Assembly (NCBI GenBank): GCA_021203365.1
Contig: JAJQBI010000010.1
Span: 1 to 54,612 of the forward strand
DNA: 54,612 bases
Source: Clostridiales bacterium
GTDB taxonomy: Bacteria; Bacillota; Clostridia; Lachnospirales; Lachnospiraceae
Reading direction: 5' to 3'
This document shows, piece by piece, positions 1 through 9,642 of the stretch. The position numbers and the translations under genes are program-made. Position 1 is the first letter of the stretch. Each line of letters starts with the position of its first letter. The notes beneath the pieces are model-generated. The model did no database searches. It saw only the letters and a program-made list of their open reading frames with translations, and had not been told where the DNA came from.

Positions 1-35
1 GTTATCAATGTTCCTGTCCTTGCGACAGCTTATTT

Positions 36-64
36 AGATTACCACATCTTTCCAAACCTGTCAA
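36..64 (-). promoter_or_regulatory. strong promoter firing leftward, rRNA-operon-like
   Basis: On the minus strand a perfect -35 TTGACA (59-64) is followed after 17 bases by TAATCT (36-41). The stretch upstream of the -35 (65-93) is almost pure A/T tracts, like an UP element. The transcribed part contains a CTGTC/GACAG hairpin (about 14-29) and ends in GGAACATTGATAAC. This layout resembles rRNA-operon leaders of Clostridia. No rRNA is inside the window, so the identity of the transcript is inferred. Confidence 0.6.
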
Positions 65-93
65 CAACTTTTTTCAAAAAAATAAAACTTTTT

Positions 94-1491
94 TTACGGT
101 TCTCGACACTGTTCTTTCGTAAGCCAGTGAACTGCGTCGCGCACGGTAGGCACATATATAAGACGGATTCCATCCTTTTTGCCCACAGCCGATCGGTTTG
201 CCTCCGGAAGGATCACAGTGTCAAAACCCAGCTTTTTTGCTTCCAGGACACGTTGGTCCGCCTGACTTACCGCCCGGACCTCGCCGCTTAACCCCACTTC
301 CCCAAAAGCCATCACCGAGTCCGGGATCGCCAGGTCTTTAAAACTGGAGATGATCGCCAGGCAGATGCCCAGATCAATGGCAGGCTCTGTCATCTTCATG
401 CCGCCTGCAATATTTACGTAAGCATCGGAGGAAGCGAGACGTACCCCCACCTTCTTTTCCAGAACGGCCATCAGCAGATTTACACGGTTAAAATCCGTCC
501 CCACGGCGGTGCGCCGGGGAATCCCAAAACTGCTGTGGCAGACCAGCGCCTGAATTTCAACCAGAATAGGCCTGGTTCCCTCCATGGAGCAGGCGACCAC
601 ACAGCCGGATGCGTTTTCCGGTCTGCCGCTTAACAGAAATTCCGAAGGATTCTTCACTTCCTGAAGACCTTCGCCGCGCATTTCAAAAACACCGATCTCA
701 TTGGTAGAGCCAAACCGGTTTTTCACGCCGCGAAGGATCCGGTAAGAGGCGTGACGGTCTCCCTCGAAATACAATACCGTGTCCACCATGTGCTCCAGCA
801 CACGGGGGCCAGCCACATTTCCCTCTTTCGTCACATGACCGACTATAAAAATGGACACCCCCATGCCCTTTGCAATCTGCATCAGGACATTCGTGGACTC
901 TCTTACCTGAGAAACACTTCCCGGTGCAGAGCTGATATCCTCATGGTACATAGTCTGGATCGAGTCAACCACAGCCACATCCGGTTTCATCCGGGAAATC
1001 ACTTCCCGGATGTTTTCCAGATTCGTCTCACAGAGAAGCTTCAGGCTGTCATTAAACTGCCCGAGACGATTCGCACGCATTTTGATCTGTGCCAGGGATT
1101 CCTCTCCGGATATGTAAAGAACTGAAAGGCCTTTTTCTGCCAGATTGCGGCATACCTGCAGCAGGAGTGTGGATTTCCCGATGCCCGGATCTCCGCCGAC
1201 CAGCACCAGGGAACCGGGTACAATCCCGCCTCCCAGCACTCTGTCAAGCTCTCCGATCCCGCTGGTCCTGCGCTCTTCCTCCGACAGATTTATATCCCCA
1301 AGAGCCATCGGCCTGGGCCGTGTGGATGAGGCCGCCGGGCCGGAGGACATTTTTTTTGCACCGGAGGAAGAAGGAACCGCTTCCTCCACAAAGGTATTCC
1401 ATGCCTTACAGCCCGGACACTGTCCCATCCATTTGGCAGATTCGTAGCCGCATTCCTGGCAGAAAAAAACCGTCTTTTTATTTTTCAGCAT
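94..1491 (-). CDS. radA: DNA repair protein RadA (Sms)
   Basis: RadA is a RecA-related, DnaB-like ATPase that promotes branch migration and processing of recombination intermediates in the cytoplasm. The 465-residue product has the family's full architecture: an N-terminal C4 zinc finger (Cys11, Cys14, Cys25, Cys28), a Walker A motif GGDPGIGKST at residues 99-108, the RadA signature KNRFG at 257-261, and a C-terminal Lon-protease-like domain. Its start overlaps the stop of the upstream 137-residue gene by 7 bases, and clpC lies before that, so it is probably co-transcribed in the clpC-radA arrangement common in Firmicutes. The stop codon lies next to the A/T tract of the leftward promoter at the window edge. 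Confidence 0.97.
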   Translation of the reverse strand: MLKNKKTVFFCQECGYESAKWMGQCPGCKAWNTFVEEAVPSSSGAKKMSSGPAASSTRPRPMALGDINLSEEERRTSGIGELDRVLGGGIVPGSLVLVGGDPGIGKSTLLLQVCRNLAEKGLSVLYISGEESLAQIKMRANRLGQFNDSLKLLCETNLENIREVISRMKPDVAVVDSIQTMYHEDISSAPGSVSQVRESTNVLMQIAKGMGVSIFIVGHVTKEGNVAGPRVLEHMVDTVLYFEGDRHASYRILRGVKNRFGSTNEIGVFEMRGEGLQEVKNPSEFLLSGRPENASGCVVACSMEGTRPILVEIQALVCHSSFGIPRRTAVGTDFNRVNLLMAVLEKKVGVRLASSDAYVNIAGGMKMTEPAIDLGICLAIISSFKDLAIPDSVMAFGEVGLSGEVRAVSQADQRVLEAKKLGFDTVILPEANRSAVGKKDGIRLIYVPTVRDAVHWLTKEQCREP

Positions 1492-1898
1492 CTGATTATT
1501 TTCACTTCCGCGCTCTTCGCGCCATCCAGCTCCACGCTGAAGGAAAGCTTTCCGCCCAGATTCGTTTTCATCATTCCCGTGCTGGCGCCGTTAATATATA
1601 CCTCGTACACACTGTCCGCCTCCAGCTCCACCGTGATCTGCGCGTCCCCGAAGCCTTCCACCAGAAAACGGATTCCGCTGTCATCCTGTGAAAGCTGAAA
1701 GACGCTTGTCCCCGGTACGGATTCATAGACGAACATACCGTTGCGTTCCAGCTTTGTGATTTCCCTGAAGGTTTTCACCTTATAAATGTCACCGTGGGAC
1801 TGATAATCCGATAATTTCGATTTCTGACTCAGCTTATAATCTCCGAAGCTGATCGTGCCGTTCTCCTCTGTACGGATCAGTTCCTCTACTACTGCCAT
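1485..1898 (-). CDS. conserved hypothetical protein, 137 aa
   Basis: I cannot assign a function. The protein is soluble, rich in beta-strand-forming residues, and has no signal peptide, membrane segment or obvious catalytic motif. It begins MAVVEEL after a strong AGGAGG ribosome site and overlaps radA by 7 bases, so the two are translationally coupled. It is separated from clpC by 446 bases of tandem repeats. Position between clpC and radA suggests a stress or housekeeping role, but this is only context. Confidence 0.75.
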   Translation of the reverse strand: MAVVEELIRTEENGTISFGDYKLSQKSKLSDYQSHGDIYKVKTFREITKLERNGMFVYESVPGTSVFQLSQDDSGIRFLVEGFGDAQITVELEADSVYEVYINGASTGMMKTNLGGKLSFSVELDGAKSAEVKIIRC

Positions 1899-1933
1899 GA
1901 TCTTCTGTCCTCCTAAAGATTCTTTCGTTATAC

Positions 1934-2275
1934 GTTCTCACTAAACTCGCACTTCGCCTCCGGCTCGCGCTCATTATACCGAAGTTGTCTCCCCCGGTTC
2001 GGGTTCACATTATACCATGGTCACTAAGCTCGTCTTTCGCTTATGCTCGGACTCACTAAGTGTCCAGGTATATGTTCTCACTAAATTCGCACTTCGCCTC
2101 CGGCTCGCGCTCATTATACCGAAGTTGTCTCCCCGGTTCGGGTTCACATTATACCATGGTCACTAAGCTCGTCTTTCGCTTATGCTCGGACTCACTAAGT
2201 GTCCAGGTATATGTTCTCACTAAATTCGCACTTCGCCTCCGGCTCGCGCTCATTAAGTGTTCACATTATACCCCA
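1934..2275. repeat. tandem repeat, about 140-bp unit, 2.4 copies
   Basis: Copy 1 is 1934-2073 (140 bases), copy 2 is 2074-2212 (139 bases) and a third, internally deleted copy runs 2213 to about 2275. Copies 1 and 2 differ by one substitution and one missing C in a C-run. Each unit itself holds two related half-units built on TCACTAA...CTCG...TTCGC...GCTCG...CTCA. Read on the minus strand, each full unit carries TATAAT-like words, for example at 2009-2014. This array fills most of the 446-base gap between clpC and the next gene; I see no coding potential in it. Confidence 0.9.
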
Positions 2276-2344
2276 TTTTCTGGTTGTTTTCCAGAAGGCA
2301 GCATGAAATTTCATAGCATTTTAAGAAATGTTAACTATGATTTC

Positions 2345-4822
2345 TCACGCTTCCTCCGCCGCGTTTTTTTCCTCTTTTACGGTAAAACGAATCTGTTTAT
2401 TTCTCAGCTGCGCCTGTACGGTATCTCCGCGTTTTATGCGGCCTTCCAGGATTTCGGCGGCCAGGGGATCCTCGATCTGGGTCTGGATGGCACGGCGCAG
2501 GGGTCTGGCGCCGTATTTGTGGTCAAATCCGGACTGGGCGATCTGGTCCTTCACACCGTCTGTAACCCGCAACTCGATCTCCATCTGATCTCTGCAGCGA
2601 TTTTCCAGGTTTTTCAGAAGGATCGTGACAATTTTCCGGATTTCCTGGCGGTTCAGAGAGTGGAACACAAGGATCTCATCGATCCGGTTCAGAAATTCCG
2701 GCCGGAAAATCCGGCGCACTTCCTCCATTACCCCGGTCTTCATTCTCTCATAATCCTGCTTTTCACTGTCATCGGAGATGAATCCCAGACGTTTTGGCTC
2801 TACTATGGCCTGGGCGCCCGCGTTGGAGGTCATGATAAGGATCGTCTGCTTAAAATCCACCTTCCGCCCGTGGGCATCAGTGATATGTCCGTCGTCCAGT
2901 ACCTGAAGAAGGATGTTGAAGACATCCGGGTGGGCTTTTTCAATCTCATCAAAAAGCACGACGCTGTATGGATTTCTGCGCACCTTCTCGCTGAGCTGTC
3001 CTCCCTCCTCGTAGCCCACATACCCGGGAGGGGAACCGATCAGCCTGGAGACACTGTGCTTTTCCATGTACTCGGACATATCCACACGGATCATGGCCTG
3101 CTCACTGCCGAACACACCCTCGGCGAGGGCCTTGGACAGCTCCGTTTTTCCCACGCCGGTTGGACCAAGGAAAAGGAAAGAGCCGATGGGACGTGCAGGG
3201 TCTTTCAGCCCTACCCGTCCTCTCTTCACCGCCCGGGCTACAGCCAAAACCGCCTCCTCCTGCCCGACTACCCGACGGTGAAGAAGCTTTTCCAGACCGG
3301 CCAGACGGCGGGATTCCCCTTCCGTCAGACGCTTCAACGGGATCCGGGTCCAGTCTGACACAATATCGGCCACAGCCGCCTCATCCACTGTCAGAGGCTT
3401 CCGGCTGTTTTTCTTCCTTTCCTTCTCATTTAGCAGAGCGAGCTCCTTTTCCGCCTCTCTCTGCCGCGCCTGGGCATTCTTCGCCCGCTCCAGATCCGCA
3501 ATGCGCACCGCCTCCTCCTTCTCTGCAAGAAGATTTCGGATCTCCTGCTCCAGGGCGCAGGCCCTTGGAACCGTACGGTAGCCCCCCAACTGCACCTTCG
3601 AGGCCGCTTCATCGATAATATCAATGGCTTTATCCGGGAGAAAACGATCATTCACATAGCGGACCGACATTTTCACAGCCGCCTCCAGGGCGGCATCCTC
3701 AATTTTCACCCCATGATGGCGCTCATAATAAGGCCGCAGGCCCCTGAGAATGGCCACAGCCTCCTCCTCGGAGGGTTCATCCACTGTGATGGGCTGGAAA
3801 CGGCGCTCCAGAGCGGCATCCTTTTCAATATACTTCCGATACTCCTCAAGGGTCGTGGCGCCGATCAGCTGTATTTCGCCTCTGGAAAGGGAAGGCTTCA
3901 GAATATTGGAAGCATCCAGGGCTCCCTCTGCGCCTCCCGCGCCGATGATGGTGTGAAGCTCGTCAATGAAAAGGAGTACACCCCCGTGCTCCCGCACCTC
4001 ATCCACCACACTTCGAATCCGCTCCTCAAACTCACCCCGGTACTTACTCCCCGCAACCATGGCCGAGAGATCCAGCACAACCACCCGCTTTTCCTTCACC
4101 GTATCCGGCACATTTCCGGACACGATCCGCTGGGCGAGGCCTTCCACAATGGCAGTCTTCCCCACCCCAGGTTCCCCCACAAGGCAGGGATTGTTTTTGG
4201 TTCGGCGGCTCAGAATCTGAATCAGCCTGGCAATTTCCCGGTCACGACCAATGACGGAGTCCAGTTTTCCCTCTGCAGCAAGCTCCGTCAGATCCCGGCT
4301 GTACTGATCAAGGACCGGCGTACTGCTGCCGTTTTTCCCCCGGGACATCCGTGCTGCCTGAAATTCCCCGGCGATCTCCTCATTATCCATTCCCATGGCG
4401 GAAAGAACACTCGCATAAAGCTTCTGAATATTTACGTTCATTGTGTAAAGCAGCCGGGTCCCCACGCATTCCACTTCCCGGAGCATAGCAATCAGAATAT
4501 GCTCAGTCCCCGCCTGTTTCATGCGCATGGCTTCCGCCTCCAGGACGGACTGTTCCAGGATTCTCCTGGCTCTGGGACTGATCTCAGGCTTTTCTTCCGT
4601 GACAACCGCTCCAGGGGGTGTGATCAGCTTATCAATAAGCTCCAGGAGCTTTTCAGACTCCACTCCGGATTCCCGCAGCAGCATCCCTCCGGTCCCTTCC
4701 GGCTCCCGCACAAGACCCAGCAGAAGATGCTCGGTTCCCACATAGCTGTGACCGCAGGAACGGGCAGTCTCCTTTGCCAGTGCAATGGCATTCTGTGCCT
4801 GAATTGTAAATTTCTCCTGCAT
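2345..4822 (-). CDS. clpC: ATP-dependent Clp protease ATP-binding subunit ClpC
   Basis: ClpC is the Hsp100 unfoldase that feeds proteins to ClpP. The 825-residue product shows the two N-terminal Clp-N repeats (about 1-145), AAA-1 with Walker A GEPGVGKT at 216-223 and the pore-region word [11 protein letters not shown] near 259-269, a coiled-coil middle region (about 420-475), and AAA-2 with GPTGVGKT at 553-560. Length is typical. The start is 10 bases after the stop of a gntR-type regulator, implying one operon. The usual ctsR-mcsA-mcsB partners are absent upstream, so the regulator here differs from the Bacillus model. Confidence 0.97.
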   Translation of the reverse strand: MQEKFTIQAQNAIALAKETARSCGHSYVGTEHLLLGLVREPEGTGGMLLRESGVESEKLLELIDKLITPPGAVVTEEKPEISPRARRILEQSVLEAEAMRMKQAGTEHILIAMLREVECVGTRLLYTMNVNIQKLYASVLSAMGMDNEEIAGEFQAARMSRGKNGSSTPVLDQYSRDLTELAAEGKLDSVIGRDREIARLIQILSRRTKNNPCLVGEPGVGKTAIVEGLAQRIVSGNVPDTVKEKRVVVLDLSAMVAGSKYRGEFEERIRSVVDEVREHGGVLLFIDELHTIIGAGGAEGALDASNILKPSLSRGEIQLIGATTLEEYRKYIEKDAALERRFQPITVDEPSEEEAVAILRGLRPYYERHHGVKIEDAALEAAVKMSVRYVNDRFLPDKAIDIIDEAASKVQLGGYRTVPRACALEQEIRNLLAEKEEAVRIADLERAKNAQARQREAEKELALLNEKERKKNSRKPLTVDEAAVADIVSDWTRIPLKRLTEGESRRLAGLEKLLHRRVVGQEEAVLAVARAVKRGRVGLKDPARPIGSFLFLGPTGVGKTELSKALAEGVFGSEQAMIRVDMSEYMEKHSVSRLIGSPPGYVGYEEGGQLSEKVRRNPYSVVLFDEIEKAHPDVFNILLQVLDDGHITDAHGRKVDFKQTILIMTSNAGAQAIVEPKRLGFISDDSEKQDYERMKTGVMEEVRRIFRPEFLNRIDEILVFHSLNRQEIRKIVTILLKNLENRCRDQMEIELRVTDGVKDQIAQSGFDHKYGARPLRRAIQTQIEDPLAAEILEGRIKRGDTVQAQLRNKQIRFTVKEEKNAAEEA

Positions 4823-4831
4823 ATGTCTCTC

Positions 4832-5209
4832 CTATCTGTCAATCTGATATTCATCAAAAATATCATCAATCAGCCGGTGAACCTCTTCCCGGGTCACACG
4901 TTTGCTGCATCCCCGGGCCAGTGCAAGCGTCAGATGATTCCTCATATCCTCCATGGCCTTCACTTTGTCCGGATCAATGGAAATAATCGTCCCTTTGCGC
5001 CGGTCAATGGTGACAAATCCCTCCTGCCGAAGCAGGGCATAGGCCTTATTTACTGTATGCATATTAATTCCCGCCGTCTGCGCAAGCTGACGCACGGAAG
5101 GCAGGGAATCCCCCTCCCGAAGCCGTTCGGTAGCGATTCCCATAATGATCTGATTGGTGATCTGCATATAAATTGCCTCACCACTGTTAAAATCTATCTG
5201 TACTATCAT
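4832..5209 (-). CDS. GntR-family regulator, YtrA-like
   Basis: A 125-residue protein with an N-terminal winged helix-turn-helix of GntR type (words such as SLPSVRQLAQTAGINMHT and YALLRQEGFV) and only a short helical tail, which matches the YtrA subfamily rather than FadR or HutC types with large effector domains. I place the start at the MIVQIDF methionine at 5209; the open frame extends 34 codons further upstream, but those residues do not look like family sequence. It sits directly before clpC and is therefore the best candidate to control it. The effector is unknown. Confidence 0.88.
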   Translation of the reverse strand: MIVQIDFNSGEAIYMQITNQIIMGIATERLREGDSLPSVRQLAQTAGINMHTVNKAYALLRQEGFVTIDRRKGTIISIDPDKVKAMEDMRNHLTLALARGCSKRVTREEVHRLIDDIFDEYQIDR

Positions 5210-5307
5210 TCCAAATCTACTTTCTCCTATGGCCAGGCAGCCGCCGTCCGCCATTATAAAATCCGGCCGCGGAAGATCGTTGCCCTCGTCAGCGGCCGGA
5301 ATGCCTG

Positions 5308-6081
5308 TCAATTTGCGATTTTTGTAAGCTTTTCCATCTGCTCCCGGTTCAGGGGCAGGTTAAATCCCATGGGATTCACCACAAAAGCCTCCGCCTCCCT
5401 GATCAGCAGCGGAAGAAGCTTGGAAAACGGCAGCTTGGCCACCCGGTACTTCTTCCCCTTTGTAAACTTCTGAAGCTCCAGCACATCCGTAAACACCGGC
5501 TGAAGAATCTTTCCATCCTTATTCTTCAAATATGGGATATTGATCTTCTTGGGATCCTCCGCATTCACTTCCATGACAATCAGAAATTCCGCCTTGCAAA
5601 GATTGGCAAGAAGCTCCTCTTCAAGCTCATGGACATTCTGTTTCTCCTCCATGGGCACAGGACGGCGGACTTCCTGCATAAAATAAATCCCGGAGAGCTG
5701 AAGTGTAGGGTTCAACAGGGGGCGCTTTGCAGGCTCCACCTTACTCATATCTGTCTGCTTCGCAATCTTCGGAAGCTCCACCTCGATCTGATCCCCGCCA
5801 TCGTGCCACAGAACACTGTTTACACCGATGCCATAGAGAACCCCGTAAAGCTTTGTAAAATCCTTTTTGTCGTAACGCATTCCCATCAGAGGGATTTTTT
5901 CCTCCATACGTTCCTTCGCGAATTCCTTCAGCTTCTCCTCCGTGGAAAAAATCCACACCTGATCATTAAAGGATTCCTCGTCACAGGTCACATAAGGAAG
6001 CTTCGTCGTCTGAGAATACGCCACAAACAGGCTGTCCCCGGTCTGCAGTGCTCTGACTGCCTGTTTCTCTGTTATTGCCAT
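5308..6081 (-). CDS. SseB-domain protein
   Basis: A 257-residue soluble protein. Residues from about 150 onward match the SseB fold (NIPYLKNKDGKILQPVFTD and FVVNPMGFNLPLNREQM are typical words); the N-terminal 110 residues are probably a second, diverged copy. SseB-domain proteins are poorly characterised in Firmicutes, so no reaction is claimed. It begins after an AGGAGG site 17 bases downstream of purD and so probably rides at the end of the purine operon. The clpC operon begins about 100 bases further on. Confidence 0.8.
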   Translation of the reverse strand: MAITEKQAVRALQTGDSLFVAYSQTTKLPYVTCDEESFNDQVWIFSTEEKLKEFAKERMEEKIPLMGMRYDKKDFTKLYGVLYGIGVNSVLWHDGGDQIEVELPKIAKQTDMSKVEPAKRPLLNPTLQLSGIYFMQEVRRPVPMEEKQNVHELEEELLANLCKAEFLIVMEVNAEDPKKINIPYLKNKDGKILQPVFTDVLELQKFTKGKKYRVAKLPFSKLLPLLIREAEAFVVNPMGFNLPLNREQMEKLTKIAN

Positions 6082-6098
6082 TTTTTATCCTCCTGCCC

Positions 6099-7376
6099 TT
6101 ATTCCACGTCGTCGATCGCCTTTCCGATGTCGTGGCGCATGTATTTGTTTCGGAAGGAAATCCATTCCGTTGCCTGGTAGGCGTTTTTCCTTGCTTCCTT
6201 CAGGGTTTTGCCCTTGGCGGTAATCCCCAGCACCCGGCCTCCATTGGTCACGATCTGACCGTCCGAGCGCTTTGTCCCTGCGTGGAAGCAGTAATATCCG
6301 TCTTTTCCCTCAAAGTTCTCAAACCCGGTAATCGGAACGCCTTTTTCATATTTCACAGGATAACCGTCGCTGGCCAGAACCACACACACAGCCGCGTTGT
6401 CCTCAAATTCCAGCTGCACCTGATCCAGCGTGCCGTCCACACAGGCCTCCATAACTTCTATAATATCGTTTTTCATCCTTGGAAGAACCACCTGGGCCTC
6501 CGGATCCCCGAAACGGGCGTTATACTCCAGCACCTTCGGGCCGTCCGCCGTCAGCATCAGACCAAAGAAAATAATTCCCTTAAAGGGCCGGCCCTCCGCG
6601 GCCATGGCGTCCACAGTAGGCTGATAAATATATTTCCGGCAGAATTCGTCTACCTCCTCTGTATAGAAGGGGCTGGGCGAAAAGGTTCCCATTCCGCCGG
6701 TATTCAGCCCCTGATCGCCGTCCATCGCCCGTTTGTGGTCCTGGGCGGAGGTCATGGTCCGAATGGTTTTTCCATCCACAAAGGAGAGTACGGAAACCTC
6801 CCGGCCGGTCAGGAATTCTTCTACCACCATGGTATTTCCCGCATCCCCGAATTTCCGATCCTCCATGATCTCCCGGACGCCGTTCCGGGCCGCCTCCAGA
6901 TCTTCACAGATCAGAACGCCTTTTCCCAGGGCAAGCCCGTCTGCCTTAAGAACAACAGGGAATTTCGCCTGGGTGCAAAGATAATCCAGAGCCTTCTCCG
7001 GATCCTGAAAATTCTCATAGGAGGCTGTGGGAATGTGATATTTTTTCATCAGATCCTTGGAAAAGGCCTTGGATCCCTCCAGAATGGCCGCCTTTTTCTC
7101 CGGACCGAATACCCGCAGGCCCCGGGCCTGAAAAACATCCACCACACCGCCCACCAGCGGGTCGTCCATCCCGATAATGGTCAGATCAATGCCCTTCTCC
7201 TGTGCAAAATCCGCCAGCTTTTCAAATTCCATGGCGCCGATTTCCACGCATTGTGCATACTCGGCAATTCCCGCGTTCCCCGGCGCGCAGTAAATTTCCG
7301 AAACCTTCGGGCTTTTCGACACGCTCCACGCGATGGCGTGCTCTCTTCCGCCGCTTCCAACGATCAAAACTTTCAT
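6099..7376 (-). CDS. purD: phosphoribosylamine-glycine ligase
   Basis: GAR synthetase, step 2 of purine biosynthesis: phosphoribosylamine + glycine + ATP to GAR. The 425-residue protein is full length, with the N-terminal word VGSGGREHAIAW, the ATP-grasp segment GLALGKGV and the metal/ATP-binding end EYNARFGDPE. It starts 5 bases after purN and is followed by the sseB-like gene, within the purE-purM-purN-purD operon. Confidence 0.98.
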   Translation of the reverse strand: MKVLIVGSGGREHAIAWSVSKSPKVSEIYCAPGNAGIAEYAQCVEIGAMEFEKLADFAQEKGIDLTIIGMDDPLVGGVVDVFQARGLRVFGPEKKAAILEGSKAFSKDLMKKYHIPTASYENFQDPEKALDYLCTQAKFPVVLKADGLALGKGVLICEDLEAARNGVREIMEDRKFGDAGNTMVVEEFLTGREVSVLSFVDGKTIRTMTSAQDHKRAMDGDQGLNTGGMGTFSPSPFYTEEVDEFCRKYIYQPTVDAMAAEGRPFKGIIFFGLMLTADGPKVLEYNARFGDPEAQVVLPRMKNDIIEVMEACVDGTLDQVQLEFEDNAAVCVVLASDGYPVKYEKGVPITGFENFEGKDGYYCFHAGTKRSDGQIVTNGGRVLGITAKGKTLKEARKNAYQATEWISFRNKYMRHDIGKAIDDVE

Positions 7377-7381
7377 CTGCT

Positions 7382-8008
7382 TTACTCCTTTACCGAAACA
7401 ATTCCGTCGGTGACCGTAATCTTATCGTTTGCGATTAACTGGATGGCCTTGGGGAGAATCTTCCACTCAGCCTTCTCCATAACCAGGCGCTGCAGCTCCC
7501 CGGCGGTAAGATTCTCCGGAATCTTCACCGCCTTCTGAAGAAGAATGGGACCGGTATCCGTGCCCTTGTCCACAAAGTGAACTGTGGCGCCGGTCACCTT
7601 CACGCCTCTTTTTAACACCGCCTCATGAACCCTGAGGCCATAATAGCCCACCCCGCAGAAGGAGGGAATCAGGGACGGGTGAATATTGATGATTCGATTG
7701 GGAAAAGCATCCACAATCTCCGGCGGGATTGCCACCAGATAACCGGCGAGAACAATGAGATCCGGGTTCTTCTCCCGCAGCCGCGCAAGCAGCGCACTGT
7801 GAAAGGCTTCCCGGCTGTCATAGCTCTTCGGGGAAATACATTCCGCTTCCACCCCGTGGTTCCGGGCTCTCTCAAGGGCATAGGCCCCCGGATTGTTGCT
7901 GATCACAAAATCCACCCTGGCATTGGTGATGTCACCTCTGTCCATGGCGTCCAGAATTGCCTGGAGGTTTGTCCCCCCGCCGGAAACCAGCACTCCTACC
8001 TTCAGCAT
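7382..8008 (-). CDS. purN: phosphoribosylglycinamide formyltransferase (PurN type)
   Basis: Folate-dependent GAR transformylase, step 3 of purine synthesis. The 208-residue protein has the N-terminal [10 protein letters not shown] loop, the catalytic Asn-His region [10 protein letters not shown] and the downstream Asp in [11 protein letters not shown]. The start overlaps the purM stop by 7 bases. It is the 10-formyl-THF enzyme, not the formate-dependent PurT. Confidence 0.98.
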   Translation of the reverse strand: MLKVGVLVSGGGTNLQAILDAMDRGDITNARVDFVISNNPGAYALERARNHGVEAECISPKSYDSREAFHSALLARLREKNPDLIVLAGYLVAIPPEIVDAFPNRIINIHPSLIPSFCGVGYYGLRVHEAVLKRGVKVTGATVHFVDKGTDTGPILLQKAVKIPENLTAGELQRLVMEKAEWKILPKAIQLIANDKITVTDGIVSVKE

Positions 8009-9027
8009 AAGGTCACTCCCTTTTCTCCTTCTTCAATCCGGCCCACCACATAGGGGACCTCTCCGGCCATGCGAACCGCATCCATGGCGGCCTGTACATC
8101 CGCCGGATCTACGGCCAGAATCATTCCCAGGCCCATATTATAGGTATTGTACATGATTTTCTCCTCGATATTTCCGGTTCTGGAAAGAAGGGAAAAAACC
8201 GGCGGAACCGGATAGCTGTCCTTCTCAATCACAGCTCTGGTTCCTTCCCTGAGCATACGGGGCACATTTTCATAAAACCCGCCCCCTGTAATATGGCTGC
8301 AGGCATGAATGCGAACTCCGGCCTCACGGATGGCGCGAAGCGCCTTCACATATATTTTGGTGGGCGCCAGCAGCGCCTCCCCCAGGGTGGTTCCCAGTTC
8401 CTCATACTCGGTCTCCAGAGACTCCCTGGACATTTCAAAAACCTTCCGCACCAGGGAAAAGCCATTGCTGTGCACGCCTGAGGAGGCCATGCCCACAAGC
8501 ACATCCCCTGCCTTCAGGTTCTCACCGGTGATCAGATCCTTTTTATCCACGATTCCCACCGCAAAGCCGGCCAGGTCATATTCATCCTCAGGATAAAAGC
8601 CCGGCATTTCCGCCGTCTCTCCGCCGATCAGAGCCGCGCCCGCCTGGGCGCAGCCTTCCGCCACACCTCCGACGATCTCAGCGATTTTTTCCGGATAATT
8701 CTTCCCACAGGCAATATAATCCAGGAAAAACAGCGGCTCTCCTCCGGCGCAGGCAATGTCGTTTACGCACATGGCCACGCAGTCGATCCCCACCGTATCA
8801 TGACGGTCAAGAAGAAACGCCAGCTTCAGCTTGGTTCCCACTCCATCGGTGCCGGACACCAGGGTCGGCTCCTCCATACCCTTAAAAGCACCCATGGAAA
8901 ATGCGCCGGAAAATCCGCCGATGCCTCCCAGAACCTCCGGCCGCATGGTTCTGGCAATATGTTTTTTCATAAGCTCTACGGAGCGGTATCCGGCTTCAAT
9001 GTCAACGCCTGCATTTTTGTAATCCAT
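8002..9027 (-). CDS. purM: phosphoribosylformylglycinamidine cyclo-ligase
   Basis: AIR synthetase closes the imidazole ring using ATP (step 5 of purine synthesis). The 341-residue protein carries the family words [11 protein letters not shown] near residue 58 and [11 protein letters not shown] near 135, and a C-terminal [12 protein letters not shown] segment. It lies 44 bases downstream of purE. purF, purL, purC and purB are not in this window. Confidence 0.98.
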   Translation of the reverse strand: MDYKNAGVDIEAGYRSVELMKKHIARTMRPEVLGGIGGFSGAFSMGAFKGMEEPTLVSGTDGVGTKLKLAFLLDRHDTVGIDCVAMCVNDIACAGGEPLFFLDYIACGKNYPEKIAEIVGGVAEGCAQAGAALIGGETAEMPGFYPEDEYDLAGFAVGIVDKKDLITGENLKAGDVLVGMASSGVHSNGFSLVRKVFEMSRESLETEYEELGTTLGEALLAPTKIYVKALRAIREAGVRIHACSHITGGGFYENVPRMLREGTRAVIEKDSYPVPPVFSLLSRTGNIEEKIMYNTYNMGLGMILAVDPADVQAAMDAVRMAGEVPYVVGRIEEGEKGVTLC

Positions 9028-9071
9028 ATTCTTCTCCTTCTGTCTGTGATTTCCCCGCGAAAGGCTCCGTC

Positions 9072-9572
9072 TTAAAAAGCTTCGTATCCTTCCGCCTGCA
9101 GCCGGGCATCCTTCGCCTCCACCTGCTCCTTCAGCTCCTGGCTATAGCTCTTCAGCCGCTCAAGAAGCGCGTTATCCGAAACCGCCAGGATCTTCGCGGC
9201 CAGAATTCCCGCGTTGGCGCCGCCGTTAATGGCCACCGTGGCCACCGGAATCCCGGTGGGCATCTGTACAATCGAATACAGAGAATCCACGCCTCCCAGA
9301 TCTGAGGTTTTCATGGGAATCCCGATTACGGGCATGGGAAAAATCGCCGCACACATACCCGGAAGATGGGCCGCCTTGCCCGCTCCGGCAATGATCACCT
9401 TATACCCTTTTTCCTCCGCGGATTTCGCATATTCAAAAAACACATCCGGCTCCCGGTGGGCGGATATAATTCTCATTTCATAGTCAATTCCCAGCTTCTC
9501 CAGAATTTCCGCCGCCTTGCGCATCACCGGCATATCCGAGTCGCTGCCCATTACAATTCCAACCTTTGCCAT
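9072..9572 (-). CDS. purE: N5-carboxyaminoimidazole ribonucleotide mutase
   Basis: PurE converts N5-CAIR to CAIR, or AIR + CO2 to CAIR in class II enzymes. The 166-residue protein has the class I-like opening [13 protein letters not shown] and the SAHREPD active-site loop. No purK is adjacent, so whether the genome uses the PurK-dependent class I route cannot be settled here. It is the first gene of the operon, with a strong promoter 45-70 bases upstream. Confidence 0.96.
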   Translation of the reverse strand: MAKVGIVMGSDSDMPVMRKAAEILEKLGIDYEMRIISAHREPDVFFEYAKSAEEKGYKVIIAGAGKAAHLPGMCAAIFPMPVIGIPMKTSDLGGVDSLYSIVQMPTGIPVATVAINGGANAGILAAKILAVSDNALLERLKSYSQELKEQVEAKDARLQAEGYEAF

Positions 9573-9613
9573 AACTTCTGCCTCCTCAAATGGAAAAATG
9601 ACTTACAACGTAG

Positions 9614-9642
9614 ATTCTACCTATATTCCGGGAATCTGTCAA
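9614..9642 (-). promoter_or_regulatory. pur operon promoter
   Basis: Minus strand: TTGACA (9637-9642), a 17-base spacer and TAGAAT (9614-9619), about 45 bases before the purE start, followed by GAGGAGG. The -35 overlaps the last codon of the aminopeptidase gene upstream. I could not see a convincing PurR box pair. Confidence 0.85.

Noticed and set aside
1485..1898. Sialidase-type annotation for the 137-residue protein
   Set aside because: No Asp-box or catalytic sialidase motif is present and there is no export signal, so no enzymatic role is claimed.
1934..2275. CRISPR array
   Set aside because: Units are 140 bases and contiguous, with no short repeats separated by unique spacers and no cas genes.
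2060..3358. Long plus-strand open frames opposite clpC, and many similar ones opposite other genes
   Set aside because: They lie antisense to well-identified proteins, have no ribosome sites and low-complexity or Arg/Pro/His-rich composition typical of shadow frames.
5210..5310. CtsR operator before the gntR-clpC operon
   Set aside because: No tandem GGTCAAA heptads are visible; only a TATAAT near 5253 with no convincing -35.
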